Source of the DNA: Cinclus cinclus
Taxonomy: Eukaryota; Chordata; Aves; Passeriformes; Cinclidae
Length of the DNA: 64,000 nucleotides
Direction of reading: 5' to 3'
Assembly (NCBI RefSeq): GCF_963662255.1
Contig: NC_085047.1
Coordinates: 112,316,214-112,380,213, forward strand
The notes under the pieces were generated by a model. That model was not told the origin of the DNA. It saw nothing but the letters and a program-made list of their open reading frames with translations, and ran no database searches. A program made the translations under genes and the position numbers. Shown piece by piece: positions 1-7,905 of the stretch. The stretch's first letter is position 1, and each line of letters begins with the position of its first letter.

Positions 1-499
1 AATACATATGACACAGAGCTGTGAGGGAGCAGAAGGGAGTAACCCAATTTCCATAATGGAGGGTTTGCTGCCATTATGAAAGCGATTATGAAACACACAG
101 GAATAGATTGCTTTAGAAGATTGAAGAGGTTTCATTTTCAGTTTGTTTGTTTTTCATAACTAGTGAAAGAAATAGTTTATAAATATTGATAGTTATGTGT
201 AAGTTTGTTTTGGAACAGGGGACAGACTTTACCTACCAAGATCTCCTGAAGCCCAGATTTTCAATATAAGCACAATGGGAAAGATATGGGGCTGCCCAGA
301 ATATGTTCCACTGAGCTTGACAGAAGATTCATAGAGAGGGGCCTTAAATCAGATTTTGTGCATTGTATATGGATTCTGTAAATCATCATAGAGGTGACAG
401 AAAATAAAAAGGTCATAGTTATGTGAAAACAGTATCAATACCATTCCTTTATTCAATAAGTCTTGAAGGTGGCGGAATGAGATCATCAGAAGGTAATAA
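1..499. other. single-copy left flank, no gene seen
   Basis: AT-rich DNA outside the array. I see no convincing exon, RNA gene or named repeat before the CR1 element that follows. Confidence 0.5.
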
Positions 500-930
500 T
501 TAGAATCACATAATCTTTTAGGTAGTCAAAAGACCATTAAGATTGAGTCCAGCTGTCAAGTCCATCACTAAATCATGTCCCTAAGCACCACATCATATCT
601 CTTAAATACCTCCAGGAATGGTGACTCAGCCACAGGCAGCCAGTTTCAGTGCTTAACAACCCTTCCAGTGAAGAAATTTTTCCTAATATCCAATGTAAAC
701 CTCCCCTGTTGCAGCTTGAGGCCTTTTCCTGTTGTCCTGTTGCTTGTTACTTGGCAGAAGAGACCACCCCCCACCCTAGAGTTTCCATTTAGGTACTTGC
801 AGAGAATGATAAAGTCACCACTGAGCTTCCTTTTCTTCAGGCTAACCATGCCCAGCTTCCCCAGCTGCTTCTCACAGGACTCATGTTCCAGACCCTTTCC
901 CAGCTCCAGTGAAGAGTGCACCAATCCAAG
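500..930 (-). mobile_element. CR1 LINE, 5'-truncated 3' end, reverse orientation
   Basis: Read on the plus strand, this follows the familiar reversed order of a CR1 3' end. It has a degenerate 8-bp terminal repeat (AGAATCACATAATC near 502), then CACTAAATCATGTCCCTAAG, then CCTCCAGGAATGGTGACTC, then TTCCTAATATCCAATGTAAA, and finally the AGACC...CTTGCAGAGAATGATAAAG stretch. Similarity fades after about 915-930, which marks the 5' truncation. It is the best indicator that this is avian or other sauropsid DNA. Short open frames on both strands here are incidental. Confidence 0.85.
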
Positions 931-2777
931 TCACAAGCAGCCAGGCTTTTTACAGAAGGATTCCATGGGAAAAGGCATCAGAGGCTTTGCTCACATCTAG
1001 ACAACATCTAATTGTTCATTTCTCTGTCAGAAAACCATCCGGATTTAAGATACTGATATTTGCTTTTCAGTTGAATGTTTGCTAAGACAGACTGTAAAGT
1101 ACCAATTTATGATGGTGATAATTGCCATAAAGTATTAGCAACATTTGATGTAGGAGGGCACCATTATCCTTGTTTCATGCCAAATTTTCACTTGGCCTCA
1201 TTAAAGTGATTAACTTTGTCAGGAATTGTCAATCTTAAGGGATGACACGATCAGAAGATCAAGTGGGCTGTGTATTCACTTACACTTTGACTCAAACCTG
1301 TTCTCTGTCACTGACTTGCTAAAGCTCCATGTACTTTGAGCATTCTTGCCTCCAAATGTCAGGCCCAGTCTTGCAATCCTCACATCCATTGTTTTACTGA
1401 GGTAAATGGAACTGCTTCTGGGATAGCATCCAAGGGGCTGGGTGTCAAGCCAGAGACGTACCAGTGATAACAAAGTTCTGATTAAAATGCTGCACTGCTG
1501 TCACAAGTTGCCACAGCTGAACAGCACTGTATAGCATGGCATTCCTGATCCTCATCTCCTTCAGAAACTAAAAATTCAGCTTTTCATAAAAATATGCAAG
1601 ACCAGTATGCTGGGCAATTCTAAGCTAAAGCACTCCTTATTCTGGTACAACTACCCATAACTATACACAAATATTTTGTCTAGTGCTGATGTCTGCACAT
1701 ATTGGTTCCAGTGTCCATTTAATAAAACAGTTGAAGTTAATGAAAACCAGGAAGCCTTCTTTGCTTGGCTAAGGGAGCTAAAGTATTTTGTATTAACTTG
1801 CAGTTTTGTCCTGAATGCTTGCACCTTCAGGAGCCAGTTCTATTCCACGTAGTATCCACTGCCTAATACTTGGGAAAACTAAGTTGTCGGGAGTTTAATT
1901 ACACTTATCTCTTTTTAATTATAAAAATTACAATTCATATAATAATTTAAGGGGTAGCTGAGTAAGTGGAAATACCCCTTTGTCAAAAAATGTATTTCCA
2001 ACAGCAGAGCAGAACCCTGTTCTGGAAAGCAAAGAAGTAGGAGATGCAAGCAGTTATGGGGTAACACAGTACAACATGTGGTCAGGACACCAGCTTTAGA
2101 GAAATGCATACAAATGTTTTTGTTTTGCTTCATTTTTAAGGTACTTTTGGGGAAAATGTGAAGAAATTGGTGATCTTTTATTGCCTTTAATTCTTTGATT
2201 TCACAGGCACTTCTGTACCTGGTGTTTGATCTTTAACCTTGAAAATTGTTTGACTTAGATATTGGGTCAGGAATTCTGCACACACTGCATATTTGTTTTA
2301 TGAAATGTGATAACAGCTGGGAAAGATGAAGGCCTTTCCTAGCAATGGGAATAAACCTCTCAGTCATGAACTGCATCTCTCAGCAGTTTGTCCTGTGTGT
2401 CCTGTCTTGCATCACATGCTGTCGTCTTGCAGTCATGAGTCACTTGCTTCAGCTCCCACTGCTTGGGGATATCAGCTTGGTAAAGCTGCACAGCTTATTC
2501 CCCGGGGAAATGTATGCACAAAGCAGTGGGAAGCCAGGACACTGCAGTGCTGGAAAGAGAACAGATTTGCATTTGAGTTTAATCTGCAGGGTGTACATGC
2601 TAAGTTGACTACTACCACAAATATCTATTTCTGGTCCTGTTACCTGGGTAATGGTAATTTCATTTTGTTCTCTTACTTCAGTGGTTACAAAGAGATTTTC
2701 TACTTTAAAATAACCTTAAAAAAAATCTCAATGAAATACAGTAAGTACAGGCATGAGCTACATAATTTTTACAGCTA
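931..2777. other. single-copy flank up to the array edge, no gene recognised
   Basis: AT-rich sequence without recognised repeats. A 156-codon plus-strand open frame (2326-2796) runs across the array boundary at 2778, has no recognisable domain and is rich in AT-derived residues towards its end. I do not call it a gene. Confidence 0.45.
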
Positions 2778-4237
2778 TTGTAATTTCACTAATTAGCAAA
2801 ACAGCAGTAACAGAGCACAGATTTCAGGAGTTTGAGAGATGCTGGTTATGTCCCAGGCTGCAAATTCCTTCTAATTTGTTTTTTTTCTGTGTTATTAGGG
2901 GACAGCTCTCCCCATTCCTGTCCCTTTGACTATTGTAACTACTAGCAAAATCTAACCTATGTAGTTCTGAAAGATTCCTGGGTTTTTCTCCTTAGTACAA
3001 AAGTAAAATAGCAGAATGAATCAGCAGCCATTAGTGGCACCAGGATTTAATAACAAAGTTTGAAACTTGCATTCTCAATGATTTTTCTCCAGGACAACGA
3101 ACAACCTCTACAATTAAATAAGCTAAACTGATAAAAAAGATATGAAAATTGCACAAGATAAATGGGCAAAACTGAAGAGCTGTCATCTGGTTCTGGCAGA
3201 TATTTGAGCTGTCTAACATTATCAGCAGCGGTGGCAGGCTCCTTGGGCAGATAACATCTTTGTCCACAGCCAGTTAGAGATGATCAGCAAAAATCTGTGT
3301 GCAAACCCTGAACATGCCAGTGGCCAACTGCAAATTCCTGTGCCTGGCATTACAATGCAATACAACACTTTCTACCCTTGGCAAGCAACTCTGTACAGCT
3401 CAGGCCCTCAGTGGCCAATTTTGCAGCTTGTGAACAACAAAGAAATTTCTTGCCCTCTTTCCAGAACAGGTTCCTGAGTGGATTTCTAAGGAAGAAAGAC
3501 TTGGCACACTCTGCTTTTTTGATGGTCTACTGGAAGGCAGTGCAGACCTTGTGAATGATTCCTATCCTCCTTTTCAAAGGGGTTAATTAAAGAGTTTAGG
3601 GCTTTATTTTCAGAAATAAAATTATTCCATTACAGTATTCTGCTAAGGCAAGTATACGTTATCGGATTAGACAAGTGTTTGCAGTTTTATCCTTCATTTT
3701 ATAGTAGATGTCTCCCAGGTGTTTACTGTAGTGGCAAGGCCTATGAAAACATGGGTCAGCGCTGGAAGGAGATCTGGTCCCTAAACTGAGACTGGAATTT
3801 ATATCCCTGAAGGGCCTAACTCTTTGCACTCTCAAGTTTGCTCACAGATTTGTCTCAATGAGGTAGGATTTCGTCAAGAATTCTCTCGCCATCCCCATTC
3901 CTTACTAAAGAGCAAAATTCCCTCACAGAGAGCTATTTTATTGCGTCCTCTGAGCAAGATCACTAAGAAGGGTCCAGGCTGGAACCTGACCAAACCTTCA
4001 TTGATTGAAAGCATTCAACAGCAGAAGGAAATTCTAAGGAATGACACACTCACAAATCTTACTGGACTTAGAGAAGGCTGGCTTTTTTGTCATTAAGAAG
4101 ATCTTGAGCAATTATTTCAACCTTTTTCCATTCAGTTTAATTCTTTATCTCACTGACCTAGTATGCATGTTTTTGTGCTGCTTTGCCCACAGGAGAGCTG
4201 TGGTTTGGAGAGTGAGCTATTCCAGTGATGAGGAATT
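2778..4237. repeat. head segment H1 of long unit 1
   Basis: A 1460-bp AT-rich block found only at the left of long units. It contains short open frames (for example 3280-3477 and 3824-4096 on plus) and splice-acceptor-like tracts (CCCTCTTTCCAG ending at 3464, GCTTTGCCCACAG ending near 4193). I recognise no protein or transposon in it. H1 differs from H2 and H3 at a few sites, such as the T-run near 2880. Its right end merges into the CR1 reverse transcriptase piece. Confidence 0.85.
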
Positions 4238-4524
4238 GGCTGGATGGACACAGGAGTTGTGGGCAGTGGCTCCATGTCCAGCTGCAGTGGGGGATGAGGG
4301 GTGCTCCTCAGGGCTCTTGCATGGCTTCCCCAGAGACACAGACTGTGGATGCAGCTCTCCCTCAACACATTTACAGGGAATGGGAAGCTGAGCAGGGCAG
4401 GTGACACTATGGAAAGATGGGGCCATGCAGAAGGATCTGAGCAAGCTTGGGAAGTGAAACCACAGGAGCTTCAGGAGGTTCAACAAGGGCTAAGTGCAAG
4501 GTGCTGTACCTGAGTTGGGGCAGT
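4238..4524 (+). mobile_element. CR1 reverse transcriptase fragment (A-type), decayed
   Basis: In plus orientation GGAATTGGCTGGATGGACAC reads as a CR1-like NWLDG motif. It is followed by a decayed GAPQGS-like stretch (near 4300), a gap, then TTCAACAAGGGCTAAGTGCA (near 4480). The last corresponds to the CR1 RT FNKAKCKVLHLG region with a one-base frameshift. It cannot encode an active enzyme. The first 115 bp are repeated at the start of the tail (7656-7770), giving the direct repeats that probably mediated unequal exchange. The same fragment opens every core in the window. Confidence 0.75.
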
Positions 4525-4530
4525 CCTTGA

Positions 4531-4645
4531 GTCGCAGAATCATCATCTTCTGTTAGAGACCAGCAAGACCATCCAGTTCCATCATCATCCCATTACCAGC
4601 ATCACCACCCTAAAGCCGATCCCAAAGTGCCACATCCATCCAGAT
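4531..4645 (-). mobile_element. CR1 3'-end fragment, reverse orientation, short
   Basis: CGCAGAATCATCATC, AGACCAGCAAGACCATCCAG, CCAGCATCACCACCCTAAA and AAGTGCCACATCCATC follow, in order, the reversed 3' end of CR1. It lies directly after the plus-oriented RT piece, so this is a separate, nested CR1 insertion. It is present at the same offset in every core. Confidence 0.75.
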
Positions 4646-4649
4646 GGCC

Positions 4650-4870
4650 AGGCACAGGCGTGCAGGGATGTGTGTGTGGGATGGGTGTGCTGGGCGCAAG
4701 TGTGAGAGTGCAAGCAGGGGGTGTGCAGAACCGGAGTGTGAGCACAAGTGGGGTGTGCAAACAGGACACCATGGCAAGGGTACAAACAGGCAGGGCCCCA
4801 CTGCAGACAGCTGAATCAGCAGTGCAGCATGGGAGTGTGCAAGGAACCACTGGGAGTGTGCAGGGCACTG
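4650..4870. repeat. GTGTGCA-rich cryptic simple repeat
   Basis: Interspersed GTGTG, GTGTGCA and GAGTGTG motifs with a short TG run near 4670. The TG run is one dinucleotide longer in core C3 (about 18496). On the complementary strand this gives the His/Pro/Cys/Thr-rich open frames of this area, which are artefacts of composition. Confidence 0.6.
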
Positions 4871-5069
4871 CCCTGAGCTTTGGAGGTACTGGAGGGGCTG
4901 GAATGTCAGAGCTGCGGTTGGCAAGGCCACCTGAAAGCCTCTGGGGAAGGATTGATGGATAAAGCAAAGGAGAGGGAGTCACTGTGGGAGGCTGCTCTTG
5001 GCCACTCAGCCAGGAGGTCAACCCCAACAAATGATTCTTTAAGGAACCAAGGGCACACCTCCAAATCAG

Positions 5070-5325
5070 CCACCCTTGTCCTTGTGGGGGAGTTCAGCTT
5101 GCCAGGTGTGCACTGGGAACACCACACAGCTGGTCCAAACAGCAGCAGCAGATTCCCCAAACACCTGGACGACAACTCCTCGGTACAGGGACTCGGGGAG
5201 CCGGCTCGCAGAGGTGCCCTCTGGGATTTGTTGCTTGTTCCCAGAGGAGCTCTCGTGGCCGACGTGGGATTGTCTTGGGCACAGCGACCGCGCAGCCGCC
5301 GAGTTTCAGATCTCTGCTGCTTTGT
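5070..5325 (+). mobile_element. CR1 endonuclease-domain fragment, decayed
   Basis: The plus-strand frame reads VLVGEFSLPGVHWEHHTAG, matching the end of the CR1 AP-endonuclease domain, where the usual motif is GDF.LP..W. The catalytic Asp is Glu here. The later DLLL block is present. The GHSDH motif survives only in another frame as GHSDR, so a frameshift and a lost His make it inactive. Flanking sequence keeps a 236-codon frame open (4880-5590) in cores with a G5 run; the G6 run in other cores shifts it. I regard the frame as fossil LINE sequence, not a gene. Confidence 0.75.
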
Positions 5326-6071
5326 CTGTGCCCGTCTGGATCCCGAGATGGGCCAGGCCCAGGTGAGCACGGCTGGAAAAGCAGCAGCTTTTAGCAATGT
5401 GGCCATGGCAAAGCTGTTATCCCAAAACGGATTCTTTCGCCCCGTGTGCAAGAAGCCAATCCCCACACAGAGTTCAGGTATTTCCTTTATTTACAGTTCT
5501 GCACAGAAACAGGTGCTGGGATGGCAAATCCACAAAGCCAGCACAGCAGCTATCAAAAATGTTCACTATCTATATATTGCAGCAAACTAAGGCATTCATG
5601 TTCATTGGCTAACCATTATATGTCTCTCTTATTAAATTAATGCATTATTTATTTTTAAAATTATTTTCATATTTTATGAAAATAAACATTTTATCTTGGC
5701 TTTAATATATCGATAATGATACTTTTCTTCTACTCGTTAAAAGATTCCTTTGCTTCTTATGCTAACTAGTCTTCCTCTGTGCTCCATCTGCCTCTTGTTT
5801 CTTCTCTGCATTTCTGGGGTCACTGGGCCGGGAGTCAATGGTCGCCATCTCCCTGTGCCACAAGCACCTTTTCCCCAGCTGGAACCAATTTCAGCACAGT
5901 TGCGGAGTTGGCTTTGTGAGTTTGTTCCTCATCTGGGAAGTTCTGCCAAACGTCCCCGTGGCTGTCGCTTCCACATCCTCGCTGTCCCCTCTGAGCAGGA
6001 GCTCCTTCTGCCCAGGCTTTGTGCACCTGCCCTTGGCTCTGACACCCCCGGTGCCTCTGGAGCCCTAAGCC

Positions 6072-7259
6072 TCATCCAGGCCGTTCTCCCGACAAGGAGC
6101 TGCTGTCCCTGACACCCGGACATCCGAGGCAGCCACGGGGCAGGCTCCGGGCCAGCCACCGCCTGCGGGCCCGGCCTGGCGCTGGCGGCGGGCACCGATT
6201 GTCCGGCTGCGGCCTCAGGCAGGGCCAGCACAGCAGCCCCCGCAGTGCCCGCCTGAGGCGGGACGGGCGTTCCTTGGGGGGAGCCGGCTGCTCCCTGAGG
6301 GCCTGGGCTCCCGGCTGGGGAGCTGAGGGGCCCGGGGGGCAGCAGGGGCCGTGCGGGGCAGGGCCCTGGCTCCGTGCCCCTGCTGCCTGCGCCTGCTCAG
6401 CCGAGGCCGGACGAGCTGCTGCCTCGGCCGAGTCCCGGGGAGCAGCGTCGGGGTCCTGCAGGAGCTGTGGGTACTTGGGGTTGATCCAGATGGTGTGGAT
6501 CACGATGCTTTCCCAGTCCTCCTGGGACTCCTTTTTGTCACTGTCACCTCTCTCTTGGGACAGCTTTGGATATCGTCTGACTTCTCCCCTGGACAGCTCT
6601 CGGTCAATGGAGTGCTCCCATTGGGGAAACATTTTGTCACTGCTGCTTTCCTCTCGGGACAGCTCTTGGATTCCCATGTCCAGCCACCTGGATAGCTCTT
6701 GATGTCTCTCAGTTTCCCAGTGGTACAGCTCTGGGTCTAACTCGCCTTCTGACAGCTCTTGGACTCTTCTCTTGTCCTGCTTGTACAGCTCTTGGCCATT
6801 CACATCTTGCCATTGGGAAGGCTCCTGGCATCTCGCATCTTCCCCACGGGACAGCTCTTGGTCTCTCTCAAATTCCAGTTGGGACAGATCTTGGCATTTC
6901 TCATCTTCCCCACGGGACAGCTCTTGGACACTCTCATTTTCCCGCTGGGGCACTTCCTGGCCCAGGCAGGGTTCCCACACTCTCTCCTCCCTGGCCAAGT
7001 CACACTCCACAGCCTGTGGCCCTGGCAGCTCCGTCCCCTCTACTGCCCCTTCCCCCTGCTCCCCGAGGGCTTCCATCCACCCAGGGCAGGAGCCGGGGGG
7101 ACACACGGGACTGGGGGAGCAGCAGGGGCTGTGTGGGGCAGGGCCCTGGCTCTGTGCCCCGGCTGTGGGGCTGGCCGTCACCTGGGGCCTCATGCACAGG
7201 CCTGGCTGCTCCACGGCACAGGGGGAGTTGGGGTTCACGTCCTCCACAAAAGTCTCCAT
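6072..7259 (-). CDS. array gene copy 1, uncharacterised 11-residue-repeat protein (395 aa)
   Basis: I do not recognise the family, and its function is unknown. Residues 1-106 are rich in Pro, Cys and Gly. Residues 107-247 (DNA 6519-6941) are 13 tandem 11-residue units, consensus ExxxxQELSRG, acidic; one unit is only nine residues. Residues 248-264 (WESIVIHTIWINPKYPQ) are unique and hydrophobic. Residues 265-395 are Ala/Pro-rich, then basic with Cys (LLCWPCL, CLGCPG). A GAxSQGPAPHxPCC motif occurs near both residues 34 and 293. There is no signal peptide or membrane span. The ATG has perfect Kozak context (ACCATGG) and lies seven codons after an in-frame TGA. A TATA box is 90 bp upstream; polyadenylation signals are ATTAAA at 5706-5701 and AATAAA at 5653-5648. 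No intron is evident. Copies 1 and 2 encode identical proteins with V94, where every other copy has E94. Confidence 0.65.
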   Translation of the reverse strand: METFVEDVNPNSPCAVEQPGLCMRPQVTASPTAGAQSQGPAPHSPCCSPSPVCPPGSCPGWMEALGEQGEGAVEGTELPGPQAVECDLAREERVWEPCLGQEVPQRENESVQELSRGEDEKCQDLSQLEFERDQELSRGEDARCQEPSQWQDVNGQELYKQDKRRVQELSEGELDPELYHWETERHQELSRWLDMGIQELSREESSSDKMFPQWEHSIDRELSRGEVRRYPKLSQERGDSDKKESQEDWESIVIHTIWINPKYPQLLQDPDAAPRDSAEAAARPASAEQAQAAGARSQGPAPHGPCCPPGPSAPQPGAQALREQPAPPKERPSRLRRALRGLLCWPCLRPQPDNRCPPPAPGRARRRWLARSLPRGCLGCPGVRDSSSLSGERPG

Positions 7260-7319
7260 GGTGCTCTGCCACAGAGGCTCTCAGGGGAGCTGCTTCCTCC
7301 TGACTGAGCGGCTCTCCTG

Positions 7320-7456
7320 GGACTGGGCACGCCAGGGCTCTGTGTCCCTTAAATACCCCTCAGATCCCCCTCTGGCCGGGCGGGGCTCTGCCATGTCACA
7401 AAGGGCTCTGGGCACCACCCTGTCCTGCATCACCACGGGCCTGTGTCACAAAGGGC
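7320..7456 (-). promoter_or_regulatory. promoter of gene copy 1
   Basis: On the minus strand: TATTTAA at 7355-7349, a GC box CCCCGCCC at 7385-7378, and two identical GCCCTTTGTGACA elements (7406-7394 and 7456-7444) exactly 50 bp apart, each containing an ACAAAG (SOX/TCF-like) core. A TSS 25-30 bp below the TATA box would fall near 7322, giving a 5' UTR of about 60 nt. Confidence 0.6.
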
Positions 7457-7655
7457 CACACTCAACATCCCTTCACAGCTGACCCCACTGGAACTGGCAC
7501 AGCTCTGGCACGGAGCAGCCCCAGACTTGGGCACTTTTAGCCCCTGCTGTGCCCAGGCCCCTGTGAGGCTTTGGCCACGCTCCCACACGACAGCCCCAGC
7601 CTTACCCTGCAAAGCCCTGCCTTTGGAGGCTGGGCTATTCGGGGCATGAGCCACT

Positions 7656-7770
7656 GGCTGGATGGACACAGCCAAGGAGCTGTGGGTAGTGGCTCCATGT
7701 GCAGCTGCAGGACAGGGATGAAGGCTGTCCCCAGGGCTCTGCCATGGCTTCCCCAGTGACACAGACTTGG
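7656..7770 (+). mobile_element. CR1 reverse transcriptase fragment (B-type)
   Basis: This is a second copy of the NWLDG-to-PQGS region seen at 4238. It is distinguished by GGACACAGCCAAGGAGCTG and ACAGACTTGGCCACAGAC. It is the right-hand partner of the direct repeats that bound the core. Confidence 0.7.
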
Positions 7771-7790
7771 CCACAGACTACAGCTGTTTC

Positions 7791-7905
7791 AGTTTCAGAA
7801 TTTCAGATCTCTGCTGCTTTCCCTAGCCCCTTCTGGCTCCTGCAATGGACCAGGCACAGGTGAGCACAGTTGGAAGAGCAGCATCTTTTAATAATGTGTC
7901 CATAC
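7791..7905 (+). mobile_element. CR1 endonuclease-end remnant, second copy
   Basis: TTTCAGATCTCTGCTGCTTT to CAGGTGAGCAC to AGCAGCATCTTTTAATAATG matches 5302-5400 of the core. In the core, about 950 bp separate the RT piece from this region; in the tail only about 20 bp do. The tail therefore carries a deleted copy of the same composite. Confidence 0.65.

Larger units (their letters stand above)
4238..7655. repeat. core C1 (3418 bp)
   Basis: The first gene-bearing core. It starts in an A-type CR1 RT piece (GGACACAGGAGTTGTGG) and ends where the B-type RT piece of tail T1 begins. It carries a G5 run in TTGTGGGGGAGTT (about 5090), the CACGGCTGG form after the endonuclease remnant, and an ACCAATTTCAG variant near 5886. 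Confidence 0.9.

Noticed and set aside
2326..2796. 156-codon plus-strand frame at the array edge
   Set aside because: It crosses the array breakpoint, has no domain and no splice or promoter context.
2778..4237. Endogenous retrovirus or LTR in the head
   Set aside because: I see no terminal direct repeats, primer-binding site, polypurine tract or gag/pol-like motif.
4602..5466. Minus-strand frames of 142-187 codons rich in Pro, Cys, Thr and His
   Set aside because: They lie antisense to CR1 fossils and the GTGTGCA-rich stretch; the composition explains them, and their length changes with single-base G-run differences.
4880..5590. 236-codon plus-strand frame as a host gene
   Set aside because: It contains a frameshifted CR1 endonuclease remnant and is broken by G6 or TGA variants in many cores.
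5759..6112. Plus-strand frame with a signal-peptide-like start (MLTSLPLCSICLLFLLCISG), present in all cores
   Set aside because: It overlaps the 3' UTR and the C-terminal codons of the minus-strand gene, has no promoter of its own that I can see, and copies this young would all keep any chance frame.
6519..6941. CRISPR array or satellite repeat
   Set aside because: The 33-bp units are contiguous, have no spacers, are diverged at codon level and sit in frame inside a long coding frame.
6199..7482. Long plus-strand frames (167, 182 and 236 codons) opposite the gene
   Set aside because: They are antisense to the 33-bp repeats and GC-rich ends. A 33-bp repeat lacking stops in several frames stays open in all of them.
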